A DNA stretch of 64,000 bases. It comes from Larix kaempferi (taxonomy: Eukaryota; Streptophyta; Pinopsida; Pinales; Pinaceae). The notes below the pieces were generated by a model, which worked only from the letters and a program-made list of their open reading frames with translations, was not told where the DNA came from and did no database searches. The stretch covers positions 47,694,001 to 47,758,000 of the forward strand of contig BSBM01000486.1 of assembly GCA_027924585.1 (NCBI GenBank). The letters are read 5' to 3'. Positions 37,500 through 48,014 of the stretch are shown here, piece by piece. The stretch's first letter is position 1. Each line of letters starts with the position of its first letter. A program made the position numbers and the translations under genes.

Positions 37500-38222
37500 T
37501 AGGGATCACGTTTTGAAATGCTACATGAAATACAAGGTCAATATCCCCATATTGAACCAAACAAGGACTCTAGATGAAATAAGGTGGGACATGATCAAAA
37601 TATTTCAGAAACCTAAGTTAGAGAAATAGCGCATGTCAAAGATAAGGGATATTAAGCAGGAAGTTGGAGAATCTATCTAAAATTATGACCAAAGGTTCAA
37701 CAACTTGTTAGGTAAGTTGGATATCAATATACAAGATGTCTAGCATAACGAGTGGTTTATTATTGGATGTCTGTCTGACATCTTCATTCCTCTTATATAA
37801 TAAAAGATCAAATTACAGGAAAAGGCACAAGAAATATAAATAAGTTTGGAGTCCACACTAGGAGGATTGGCCAAGAACTCATTAGGTTTGGTACAGGTGC
37901 AAAACCAACTACCCACCTTAACCAACCAACTACAAGAGATATCAAAATGAAAAGTAGTTTGTGAGTAGGAGTGGTGTACTTTACATACGACAAGGGGATC
38001 TCATAGAAATGTGTGTCCACTTCTCGGAAACTACACTTTTCTATGTTCCGACTTCTTGGAAACTACACTACCATGACAGGTGCACCAAACACATTTCCCT
38101 CTAATAGAGCCTCTAATTAGTGTGAAGTTTGTAGGGATTGGGGACATGAGCCTACTCAATGTTCTATGTCGCAAAAATACTAGACTTCCAGTAAGACACC
38201 CTTTTGTGAGTTTTGTAAGTAC
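37500..38222 (+). pseudogene. Gypsy gag remnant, left part (split by the Copia insertion)
   Basis: Read in one frame with several stops, the text shows the Gypsy gag capsid pattern: IRWDMIKIFQKPKLEK, then IRDIKQEVGES, YDQRFNNLLGKL, NEWFIIGCLSDIF and VQNQLPTLTNQLQE. A zinc knuckle follows near 38121, CEVCRDWGHEPTQC (C-x2-C-x4-H-x4-C), then the start of a second Cys motif CEFCK at 38205-38219. There the reading is cut by the Copia LTR at 38223. It resumes at 58966 or 58971 in the same frame, which confirms that the 20.7 kb between is an insertion. Confidence 0.75.
38218..38222. repeat. Target-site duplication agtac, left copy (Copia)
   Basis: agtac directly precedes the left LTR start TGTTAAG. 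The same five bases directly follow the right LTR end at 58965. Five bases is the usual size for LTR retrotransposon integration. Confidence 0.9.
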
Positions 38223-38515
38223 TGTTAAGATTTAATATGCTAAGACAAAAAATATCAACATTACATTCCATTTCACAACAATAGCATATACAGGATCACT
38301 GAAAGAACAACAAGCACAGCATAAACACAAGATACACAGATTTATCCTAGGAAACCCTCATGGGGAAGAAAACCCAGCAAAGCTTCCTCAATATAGATGA
38401 CCAGCAAATACAAAGATATAATCCCCAACCATGAGCTCTTTCTCCTCCACAGCAGATATCTCTCTCACTTATGCGCTATTCACAAGTGAGTGCAATGTGT
38501 GTTAAATGAGGAACA
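38223..38515 (-). repeat. Copia left LTR (3' LTR), outer piece
   Basis: First 293 bases of a 605-bp LTR. It is interrupted after gaggaaca by the inner LTR element and resumes at 48965. Compared with the right LTR it carries several substitutions per hundred bases, so the Copia insertion is clearly older than the inner element. Confidence 0.9.
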
Positions 38516-39461
38516 TGTTAGGTGAGTTATATGTCGCAATAATTACGTTGCAGTGCGGTTGCCCAACTATTTACTTGTCAATCCGGGGTACGTAAACTGA
38601 CGAAGCACGTGCACTGTTTGTGCAGGACTGAAGTAGAACTAATCTAACTTAATCTAATTTGCTGAAATCATATTAATCTAGGAAGCATGGAAACACTAAC
38701 TAAGAAAGCATTGAAATTGCGTAAGAGAAATACAACATGTGAAGAGTTAACAACAATAACATAAGTGAGCTCACATCTATAAATCCATAATCAAATGGCA
38801 AACATGAAAGCATAACAATGGAAGCTTAAATCACATTAAGAATCTCAAATCAAAGATTAATCTAACAAGTACAAAATCCAATCCAATCCAACTTCATTAC
38901 AATCCTCTTACAAGCTTAATCTAACCTAATTCCAACCTAATGGAATGGAGAAGGAGCACTCTCCTTTATACATGAGAGTCCTTTAAGAAAAAGATAAGAA
39001 TGAATTAATTACAGATCCATTATTCTCTCAACTACTCTCAACCACTTTCCTATTATTACAAGATATTGTGCCTTCAAATCCTCCACATATCTCTCATGAA
39101 TCCTAGATAAGATATGCCAACCAAATCTTCCATGATCTTCTCCTTAAGAATAGGCTTGAATAACTATCTCCTTTGGAATGGTGTAAGAGATAATTGAGAA
39201 GTCTCTTTGAATTAATCATTCACATATTCCTACACATTACAAAGCTCACACATAATTTGAGATATATATGAAAACATGTATATTTTCTAATATTTAATCA
39301 TAAATTTACTCTTAATACTAAAATGAATAAAGTGGAAAATAATAATGTGAAACCCAAATGTATTTATGCAAATGATATGATGAAGGTTTAATAGGGCAAT
39401 GAAATGTAAGGAATAGTGAAGGGAAAGGTGGATGAAAATACGACATTTCTGAGTCCTAACA
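38516..39461 (-). repeat. Left LTR (3' LTR) of the 10.4-kb element
   Basis: 946 bp, with terminal inverted TGTTAGG...CCTAACA. Differences from the right copy that I can see include tgtcaat/tgttaat, a T insertion in gtttgtg, agaacta/agatcta and gggcaatg/gggcgatg, about eight in all. Confidence 0.95.
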
Positions 39462-39474
39462 TCCTCCCCAACTG
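39462..39474 (-). other. Polypurine tract of the 10.4-kb element
   Basis: The reverse strand reads AGTTGGGGAGGA directly before the left LTR. A near-copy of this tract plus about 30 adjoining bases (ccctccccaactgaa and tcctcatgcaac-type words) lies again at about 40015-40055, giving a possible second internal tract. Confidence 0.65.
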
Positions 39475-40204
39475 AAGGTGTTGCATGTCCTCATGCAACC
39501 ATGCATGGATCTGCTGAAGAACCTTTGGCATCTAAACTTTGGCTTTGACTGATGATGTCTTTTTAATGATGAATGTTTCCAAGATATGTGGGAGACATGA
39601 GTAACAGATCATGAGTAACAGCTGGCATTTTCCTATGGTTGGTTCTTGTGTAACAACCATGAATATAAGAATGTTGGTTCTTGTGTTAACAACATTCATT
39701 TTTATTTATTTATTTATTTTTATTTTTATTTTATTTTATTTTTTTAATTTTTTTTAATTTTTTTCGCTTGCTGTTATGATAATAATTGTAACCACACACT
39801 TCACTGGAAATCATAAGCTATCAATGTTCATAAGAGAGCATCACTGAGTATAAGAAAGCCATTTCTCAATCTGGTATGAATCATGCCAATGTATATCAAT
39901 GCATGAAGTAAAGTGCATCAGGGGATTGTTGGAAAAGAAATTTTTGGGAATGGTAAATGGGATGAAAATGGAATGATGATAAAGGAAAAATGTGGTGATT
40001 ATGACAATAGTTCCCCCTCCCCAACTGAATCGGTTGCAAGCCCTCATGCAACATAGTGTAGGTCATGGAAGGGAAAACGAAATGAAGTGTGGTGAGGGAA
40101 TTTTCCAAAATATTCAAGTCAGCATAGAAGGAATTTTATGATCAAAGCTTAGAAAACAACATACCTCCACTCACCCAAAATGTAGATGAACTATGCAATA
40201 GAAA

Positions 40205-40500
40205 TGTAGTTGTTGCGGCCGCTGGAGCAGAAAATCGTGACTAGTACAGTAGCTGCAACTACTGTAACGGCTGGCAGAAAGAATATGGGACTGCAACGGC
40301 TGGAAGATGGAAGGTGTCACTGCTGTAGGATCATGTGAAAGGAGACTGCTACTGTAGCAGTACTACTGTAACAACAAGTGCTGGAACGGCTAAAACAACA
40401 GCTGCCGGAACTGATGTAACTACTGGAACATCAACTGCTGTAACGATGATTGTTGTAACAGCAACAGCTGGAACTGCAGCGATGGTCACTACTGAATCAG
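40205..40500. repeat. Degenerate low-complexity repeat (CTG/AAC words)
   Basis: Words such as ctgtaac, ctggaac and aacggctg recur every 9-15 bases without a fixed period. It is GC-richer than its surroundings and opens artefactual Thr/Ala-rich frames on one strand and Val/Ala-rich frames on the other. It is probably a relative or precursor of the CAGCTG minisatellite 1 kb away. Confidence 0.5.
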
Positions 40501-41547
40501 AGCATGTGAAGTGGAGAGATCTGAACTGGTGCTGATGAATCATGAAAATGTGGAACTGTCAAACTCTCATAGATGGATTCAAGTTGCTGGAACTGCTGAG
40601 GGAATCAGGAAAGAGTGTATAGTCTTCACCCGCTACAAACCCGATGGTACAATTCTAAGCATGCGAATGGATGTGTCGATGTCGAGCATGAAGAGAAATC
40701 ACTGGATTACCGACCATTGATGAATGCCATTAACCAGTGCGAGGCAACTCACCATTGATGTCAATGAGTGCCAAGGTACCCGAGTACATCTTGCGAAGTG
40801 CGAATGGATGTGCTGAGGTCGAGCCACTTGCAAGATCTGATGATCAAGGGACATTGATGTATTCCCATGATCATCAGCGAGAGAACTTGCCATTAAGGCA
40901 TGCAAGCCTCTAGGTACTCAAAATGGACTCTAGTCTATATCCCAGATAAGTTGCTGAAGTCGATGGGGCAAGACTGTTGAAAGGTGGGCCTTAAGGAATC
41001 CCACATCAGTCAACGCGAGTTTTTACAAAAAGATTGGTAGGACTATAGAAAAGATCTCAGTAGCAACAATGCTTATGGCAAGGGAATGTAATTATGGAGA
41101 GGGAGCGGAATGGTTTTATTGGCGAGGAAAAAGATGAACTGAAAAATGGGGTAAACTGTATGCAATTCAGAAAAATAGGCATGTGTGAAGTCATGACAGA
41201 TAAGGTAATGGAATATTGGACTCCAACAGGGATGACTAATGTGCTTTGAAGGAGAAATGTGGGTAAACAAATCATGACGCAATTGGTTTCTGTGTGACTG
41301 CAAATGTCATGAGATGTGCGATGAGAAGCAGCTCCTTCAGGCTATCAACAAATCATGTTTTCTTTGATTTTTTTTTTTTTTTTTTAATCACTGCAGCATT
41401 AAAATTGATCGTCTGTGAATCTGAAAAGAAACTTAGTACCAATCTTGCATGAAAACTGTCAAAGTTTTGAAAATATAACATGCAGAAGTAAGTATTAATG
41501 CGGCAAATTAAAAATAAAAGACATTGTTACCTGTTGCCGTTGCGCTT

Positions 41548-41957
41548 GCGCAGCTGTTCAATACACAGCTGTTCAATCCGCAGCTATACAATGCGCAGCT
41601 GTTCAACGCGCAGCTACACTACGCGTAGCTGTTCAATGCGCAGCTATACTCAAATGGTGTTCAATGCGCAGCTGTTCAAATGGCTGTTCAATACGCAGCT
41701 GTTCAACGCGCAGCTGTTCAATACGCAGCTGTTCAACGCGCAGCTGTTCAATACGCAGCTGTTCAATACGCAGCTGTTCAACGCGCAGCTGTTCAATACG
41801 CAGCTGTTCAATACGCAACTGTTCAACGCGCAGCTGTTCAATACGCAGCTGTTCAATACGCAGCTGTTCAACACGCAGCTGCTCAACACGCAGCTGTTCA
41901 ATGCGCAGCTGTTCAATACGCAGCTGCTCAATACGCAGCTGTTCAATACGCAGCTAT
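41548..41957. repeat. 15-bp minisatellite built on CAGCTG, about 25 copies
   Basis: The unit gttcaatacgcagct (variants gttcaacgcgcagct, gttcaatgcgcagct) repeats head to tail. Two imperfect stretches near 41648-41690 contain tcaaatgg. Because 15 is a multiple of three, long open frames appear in several frames on both strands. These are artefacts of the repeat. Each copy junction creates CAGCTG, a palindromic E-box. The period is regular and variants alternate, suggesting amplification of higher-order pairs. Confidence 0.9.
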
Positions 41958-43122
41958 TCAATCAAAGCATGTGTCTTTGAAAATTTCTCAAAAATTATTT
42001 TTGCGTGAAATGTGATTGTCTCCGAAACCTGAAAAAAGTGAGTACTACTCCTCCTGCAAATTTTGTGTGAGAGCATCGAAAAATATAGAATGCAGGAAAA
42101 ATATGTGTTTAGAAAATCAAATTCAAATAAAATGAAATGCATTTTTACCTGGCGCTCATGGCGAATCTAGTTTCTTCGTTGATTCCTGTTTGAAGTGACT
42201 TAAGAAAAACAAATTAGCGTGAGGCATAAATAACCATGCATTTGTATTGTTTTCAGGAATGATAGAATGTCCATTTGCAATTTCTAATTTTTACAATTTT
42301 TTTTAATTATTTTCTTATTTTTGTATTTCTGATCATGGTTTTTATAATTTTTATTGTTTTTATTTTTCTCACATCAAAGGAAAACGCATAAGGAAATTTA
42401 AAAACAAGCAAAAAGGTGTCTGTTTATCGATAGACTTCTTTCCTGGGAATTTTTGATAGAAAAAGATAGGTCGTTATTGTCAAATTGCACCATGCAAAGT
42501 GAAGCAGTAAAAATAACTATTGAAATCATGAAAATTATAGCAAACTGTGCATTTCTTCTTCTTTTCCTCTTTGATAGTTTTATGATTTTTATTGTTTTTG
42601 TTCTTCACACAAAAAGAAATTTAAAAATGATGCAATATCAAAAAAAAATACTCAAAATTAAAGAACTGATAGATCTGCAAATCTTCATGCATCACATCCT
42701 CAAAGCTTCTAACAGCACTACTTGTCTTAGCTTCATCAAATCTTCTTATGTGCAACAGTTTGTTGGGACTTATCACTAAAATTCTGGAATTTTAAATGTG
42801 TTACGTATGCAGGAAGGATAGGAGTTCAATCATTACCCGGTTCTATGAAATCCAGTCAATACATACAGCTCCAATGAGGTACCTGGGCTCTTCAAGAATG
42901 AATCGATGGCAGCTCTGGGAGAACCATAAGGAATGCGCCACCCCTAAGGAATGCGCCACCCCTCCGATTGGTTCTTCAACTGGATAAAGGAAGCTTGTCA
43001 GAATATTTCTATGTCGGTTTCTTTATACGTGATCCACGAAGAACATCGATTGTAACATTAAGGCCCCAACGACCTCTACAAGAATGTATATAAGTCAGAA
43101 ACAAGTAAGCCTCCTTCGTTGA

Positions 43123-43365
43123 TCAACATATACTTGAAGTTGTACAGTTGTGGCAATTCCCACAATTGTCAAAAGCAACATTCTCCCCAAAGTACTCCAA
43201 AAGATATTTTTCTGTGAATACCATTAGAACATCCGTTGTTCTCATCACTGCTGGCTCCATCATCACCACATCGCAGCCATTTGGAAGACACCGTTTACTA
43301 CCCATATCATTGCCAAAGTTTAGATTAGAGAAAAAAAAAATCATGCATTTGACAATAGCGATCAT
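43123..43365 (-). pseudogene. Captured exon-like fragment with RecQ zinc-binding motif
   Basis: On the reverse strand the text ends KYLLEYFGENVAFDNCGNCH followed by NC. The pattern LL-x-YFGE-x(6,7)-C-x2-C-x2-C matches the zinc-binding subdomain of RecQ-family DNA helicases, where cysteines stabilise the helicase core. The stretch before it (VMRTTDVLMVFTE) does not look like RecQ. It is shared in diverged form with the fragment at 44892-45197, so it is probably element sequence. Only about 30 residues support the RecQ reading, so it is a plausible capture and not a firm identification. Confidence 0.4.
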
Positions 43366-43559
43366 TCAACCTCTCTGTCAAGTTGTAATCGACAGGCTTT
43401 TCTCCTGCATGGTAACGTTAGATTATGTATCACAATGATAAACATATTGCCACCACTTGCTCCCTCTAAGTTATTGCAGAATCAGTGCCATGTCCAGCTA
43501 ATGGAGCTTGAGGAATGTAATCAGCATGTAAATATATCACCTCTCCTAATCTCCTCTCG

Positions 43560-43621
43560 GTGGAACTCCTCTCGGTGCAGCTCCTCCCGACTCAATTCCT
43601 CTCGTCGCAGCTCTTCCCTCA
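43560..43621. repeat. Short 15-bp-period repeat (CTCCTCTCGGTGCAG-type)
   Basis: ctcctctcggtg, ctcctctcggtg, ctcctcccgact, ttcctctcgtcg and ctcttccctc follow at about 15-base spacing. It is a second small 15-bp array inside the same element as the CAGCTG minisatellite. Confidence 0.6.
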
Positions 43622-43632
43622 TGATCCTTGGT

Positions 43633-43851
43633 TCATAGCTCGGTGCAATAGTCCATGTGGCTCTCTTGTCCAGTGACCAATGGTCCATATAAAAACATGA
43701 GTGGGCTCTTCTTGACTGTCAAATGTTTGATTTCCACAGAGCCATGCTTGGGAGCACGCTGAACAAGTCGAATACTTGAAGGAGCATATTCAGAGAATAC
43801 ATATGCAATATCGTTGGGATTTGCATTATCAACATCATTGATAGGTGCCAA
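43633..43851 (-). pseudogene. VPS33: Captured VPS33-like exon fragment
   Basis: VPS33 is the Sec1/Munc18-type subunit of the HOPS/CORVET tethering complexes at vacuolar membranes. The reverse-strand text includes VDNANPNDIAYVFSEYAPSS and IRLVQRA. This corresponds closely to the plant VPS33 block in which a D-x-A-N-P-x-D-I-x-Y-V-x-S-G-Y-A-P segment is followed by SIRLVQ. After about 30 residues the match stops, and the rest (EIKHLTVKKS onward) is unrelated. It is a short fragment with no start or end of its own, so it can have no VPS33 function. Its place inside an LTR element without pol points to transduplication. Confidence 0.55.
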
Positions 43852-43968
43852 AACATTGGGTAGGTGCGCGATGGAGAACAGAACCTCGATTTTTCCTTAT
43901 TTTCAAGGTTCCATCGTGATTTTTAGGTAAAGCCAGGAGAATTTGTGTTGTCCTCACGATCTTCCCTG

Positions 43969-44244
43969 CTACCAACGCACAGACTTAAGCTTGGATGCCT
44001 TCATTATTGCCCGGAAATGTATTAAAATAATGCTAATGACAGTGATGTGTTGCAGCTGTAGGAACTCAAGCATAAACTCTTCAAAAATCCAGAAGCGTAA
44101 CTCCTCCTCATCTTCAATGTTGTGTTGCTTCGGTTGTTGAGTATTCGGAGCCCTTTCCTCCTTCAAGTGATACCATTCCTCATGATAGACTTGGATTTTG
44201 GTATGGTAATCATTGTAATTTCTGAACTCAAGATATGTTTCCAT
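43969..44244 (-). other. Unrecognised open stretch inside the 10.4-kb element
   Basis: A 91-residue reverse-strand frame starts METYLEFRNYNDYHTKIQVY and has an acidic/aromatic middle (IEDEEELRFWIFEEF). Codon texture looks protein-like up to about LQLQH, then degenerates. It has no family match that I know. It may be another captured exon or element-specific sequence. Confidence 0.25.
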
Positions 44245-44891
44245 GAATTGCTATTAAATAGAATCGCTTGAGGCGCACCGATAACCTGCTCCTGCGAACA
44301 TAATTATCAACAGTGTGTAAACATGATACTGTGAGACTCGTTTCTTCCTCTTGCATACGTTATGGAGATCGACGAGTTATTTGTGCAATTGATTTTCATG
44401 AAATAGCTCACAGAGCTAAAGCGTAAGGGATGGATGATCAATTATGGATCTGGATAAGCTTTGCTTCATTGTTTGTAAGTGAGGAATTAGTCCCTAAGTT
44501 GGTTTGTCGCAGATGGAAAAAAAGAAAAAGAAGTTTTCATGTGAGCTAAGCCTGGAAATACCGATTTCTCCAAGGAGATAAGTTCGGCTCGTGATATGGT
44601 TGGCATATCTTAGAGCGGACCCTAGCTTCCTAAAGTTCTGTGAAGATAAGTATAGATCACGCGGAGGTTGAAATTGAGCAGATCCAAGCGTATTTCATTT
44701 TAAGTGCTAACTTTGGAAATGTTGCAGACTAGGATATACGTGGAAAAATATCACGGAGATCTTTGGTTAATTTTCCCTTTTGTAAAATTTAGATATCCTT
44801 GCTTTGTCTCCGTTGGGTGCTCTTTGCAAACAGCGAGCACTGCGTTCAGATTCTCCATGTTCATTAAGCATCCCAAAGTAGAAGAATGTAA

Positions 44892-45197
44892 TCAAAATAA
44901 ATGCATGCCAAATATATATAGTTGCCTGGTTTTCTCTTCTAATAAGATCATTATAAACTCAAGCAGAGTGAGTGACTTACGTGAAACTTTGCCAGAATTT
45001 GATTGCTGGCCGCCAATATCAACCATAAAATATTTGGCACAGGTGGAAGCCATTGAAATCTCATCAAGCGAGTGGACAAGATTATCGATCAGGCGTGCTA
45101 TTAACCTTTGATATATTTCTGTGCCTACCACCAGAACATTCGTGGTTCTCATCACACTGGCTCTATCACCACCATATCTCCACCACCTTTCTGTCAA
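44892..45197 (-). other. Unrecognised exon-like fragment with splice donor
   Basis: The reverse-strand text runs IYQRLIARLIDNLVHSLDEI, SMASTCAKYFMVDIGG and SNSGKVSR, and ends at a perfect gtaagt donor (near 44978). Its first part (RASVMRTTNVLVVGTE) is a diverged duplicate of VMRTTDVLMVFTE in the RecQ-like fragment 1.8 kb away. Whether this is a captured host exon or intrinsic to the element cannot be settled from sequence alone. Confidence 0.35.
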
Positions 45198-45199
45198 GT

Positions 45200-47248
45200 T
45201 GTTAGATTATGTAGGGATATGAATTAATAATAAAGAGTATCCCGCTAGGATTCTCCCAACACATAAATCGAAATAGCAGTCCCCACTAAGCAGCAATCAT
45301 AAAGCAAGTTGGTTTCAAATCCCAGTCCTTAAAATGTTCTAAGTAAGTGAGCCAGATATGGAAGGTCGGGTCATACAATAAGAAATAAAATTATGCAGGC
45401 TTCTTTGTAAATACAAATATTTCCAACTCCCACGCATTCATTTCAACTGGCATAGCGATTGTGTTGCTGTAGGTTAAGTTACATGAGGACCGTTCGTTTC
45501 ATTGATTTGGGCTGATTATACAGAATCACCACCACTTGCTTCCTTCAGAATGAATTGAAACCAGAGTGAAGCCCGAAATACACAGGATCGACTGCTTAAA
45601 CAAGTCTTCCTACTGATGTAAACCGACTAGATCATAGATCAATTCTTATTGTGACTAGTCGTGGCCTGCTATGTTTTGTTTCGGGACCTGACATACCATT
45701 ATTGATGGAAATGGAGGATCTGTACATCGCAGATATGGAGGATTGCATTACGTAACCATCTTGTTCTGAGGGATAATCCTAGCCAACGAATCTTTTCTCA
45801 GGAAATCAAATTTGGGCAAGCCGAAATATCGTGACAGTTAGAAAAAGTACCGTAGATTAAGATCATTGTTTAAGTCTGGAAGAGATGAATTGGCAAGAAG
45901 ATTGCAGCAAATTAAATTGATACCCAATCAAAGGATAAATTGGATTTAGTTTTGCAACCACCGGCAAAAAAATCTCTTTGTTCAATTGGCCGTTCAAGTG
46001 GATCCTACGTGGAAGATACGAGATGAATATTGATCACATAAATTAAATGATTATTATTGTTGCAATCATATCGGTCAGAATTTTCCTTTCGGGATATGAA
46101 TCTAGAAATGGATCGGCTTACCTCGTCTCTGCATTTATGAGTTGGACGATTCACAACCCAAGTTTAGCAGATGCGTGAGGAATTGCAGGCAGTTGAAACA
46201 GCCAGAAAGGGATTCGCAACAACCAGAATTGTAATTATTTGCGTTGTTTTTATTCGTTTTAGACTAAGGAAAGAGCTTCAAATCTGAATGATTTTATTGT
46301 TTTGCAGATTTTCGGTTTGGCAAGGTTCATGACGAATTGACTAAAATTTTCTAAGGAAAGATCCCAGGAGCAGATTACCGTGAAAAGATAAGGATAGACA
46401 AATTAAATCGACTGCAAAGACGTTGGATGATAGTGCATGGCATTTGAAGTAGTAGAAATTTATGCTAGATTAGAATTGCCCATAAATTCCAGTTGGCTAT
46501 CCCTGCTGGACTAAGAGTTTTGACAATCAAAAAATAGTAGCTTCAGGATTCAAGATTCAGTTGAAGACAAATAATCGAAGATCTAGTTCCAAACAAATCC
46601 ATACCGATTTCGAGATTTATTTTGGACAACCTAATGATTAGAGAAATTTTGATCCCTTATCCCTTTATGCTCTCATTCATAGTTTCCTGTCACATTCTTT
46701 TCTCTCACACGTTTTAATTTTATTCCACTCATAATTTTATTCAATTGTTTGTTACAGAATTAATGTTTCATGTTTTGTTGCAGGCTTAGTTCCAAGCATC
46801 GACAAAACAAAAGCAAAAATATGGCATTGCTGTGACTCCAACCGACGAGAAGCTTATAGATGTGACACTATTACAGCTGTTGTTTCAGCTCGGAGTTGCA
46901 GCCATTGTTTTATTGATTTTATTTGCAGATCCAAGGATGGAGGCGCAAATTTTTTTTATTTTTATGTTTTCAGAAAATAAAAATAAAAAAAAATAGAAGA
47001 ACTTAAAAATTTATTTCGCAAACGTATTGAAAATTTATGAGTGAATGGAAACAAATTGTAGACGAAAAATAGATTAGGCAGTTTTTGTGTCATCGTCGAT
47101 AATTTAAAATTCTTCCTGAAATCAATTTTAGTCATCCTACTTTCTGATCCTCGCGATCGCATGAAGCGCGGAGGAGAGCATACTTATTCTAAAAAAACTT
47201 GAAAACAATTCCCTACCTACACTATGCTAATTGGAATTTAAAAATTAA
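45200..47248. other. Interior of the 10.4-kb element, no gene recognised
   Basis: Non-repetitive, moderately AT-rich sequence with no gag, protease, RT, RNase H or integrase motif in any frame. An A-rich stretch lies at about 46975-46995. Confidence 0.45.
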
Positions 47249-47644
47249 TTACGTGTAAGCAAACTTCCAATGGAACCATGCACGTAAAAGTAACAGCAAC
47301 ATGTTCTCTTTCAAGTTCGTAAATAATAATAATCGGAAATATGTATAAACATGCGAAATTTGCTGAAACACTAAATTAACAAAATAAAAACTAAATGCGT
47401 CTAACCTGGTGCGTGCTTGAAACCATTGTTCGATAAGACTTTCATAAGCGCAATTCGCCTCGCTCAGATCATGTTGCAGCTCCTCATTATCTTCCTCGAT
47501 TTCCTGTTCTGATGCATAAGAATTCTCATTCGTTGGTGGAGGAGTAATTAAACTCTCGGCCGCTGTCAAGATCTCTTCCTCGTGAGAGGAGGAGATCCCG
47601 ACTTTTGCAAGGATCTGAGTGAGTTGTTCCAAGCTGATACTCAT
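47249..47644 (-). CDS. Hypothetical first frame of the 10.4-kb element
   Basis: This frame begins 350 bases inside the primer-binding site, where gag normally starts, and reads MSISLEQLTQILAKVGISSS, then an acidic stretch with EQEIEEDNEELQHDLSEANC and QWFQARTRLDA. The first 80 or so residues have balanced, helix-prone composition. After QARTR the text turns hydrophobic and AT-rich, as if the real exon ended there (a cag|gttag junction is possible). It has no zinc knuckle or capsid motif and I do not recognise it. It could be a gag relic or a captured exon used as a leader peptide. Confidence 0.35.
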   Translation of the reverse strand: MSISLEQLTQILAKVGISSSHEEEILTAAESLITPPPTNENSYASEQEIEEDNEELQHDLSEANCAYESLIEQWFQARTRLDAFSFYFVNLVFQQISHVYTYFRLLLFTNLKENMLLLLLRAWFHWKFAYT

Positions 47645-47714
47645 GGTTAAACCATATTGTAAAAGGGATTCTTACAGCACCCAAATCAAAATCTGAAAAT
47701 CACTCTTGCTGAAA

Positions 47715-47910
47715 ACAAAACACTCTTGCTGAAACACATGAAAACCTCTTCACAGTTGCAGAAATTGAAATTGCAAAAACATGCTTGCAGAAATTGAAAT
47801 TTACGCTAAATTACAGAAATTGAAACTTACACTAAATTGCAGAAATTGAAACACACTTGCAGAAATTGAAATTTACTCTAAATTGCAGAAATTGAAACAC
47901 ACCCTTCATG
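47715..47910 (-). repeat. Leader repeats with TTGCAGAAATTGAAA core
   Basis: The phrase ttgcagaaattgaaa (and tacagaaattgaaa) occurs about seven times between the primer-binding site and the first frame. Linkers such as tttacgctaaa, cttacactaaa and cacac separate copies. It is a tandemly repeated 5' leader of the element. Confidence 0.75.
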
Positions 47911-47993
47911 CCCTTACCCATATGTCACCTCAGAGTTAGGAGCATGAATAATCACACTTGCATAAAAAAATTAATACCTCAATCCCTTGTGCT

Positions 47994-48011
47994 TCCCCGG
48001 CAACGGCACCA
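47994..48011 (-). other. Primer-binding site, tRNA-Asp type
   Basis: The plus strand reads tccccggcaacggcacca, which matches the plant tRNA-Asp 3' end (known form TCCCCGGCAACGGCGCCA) with one G-to-A change. It sits three bases from the right LTR, so that LTR is the element's 5' LTR and transcription runs on the reverse strand. Confidence 0.8.
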
Positions 48012-48014
48012 AAA

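Noticed and set aside
40335-40543. Thr/Ala-rich frame on one strand and Val/Ala-rich frame on the other as a small protein gene
   Set aside because: Both come from CTG/AAC low-complexity repeats inside the 10.4-kb element, with no start context or homologue.
41498-42015. Overlapping long open frames on both strands rich in Cys/Ser/Asn or Ala/Val/Gln
   Set aside because: They are produced by a 15-bp minisatellite whose period is a multiple of three. No frame has independent coding signal.
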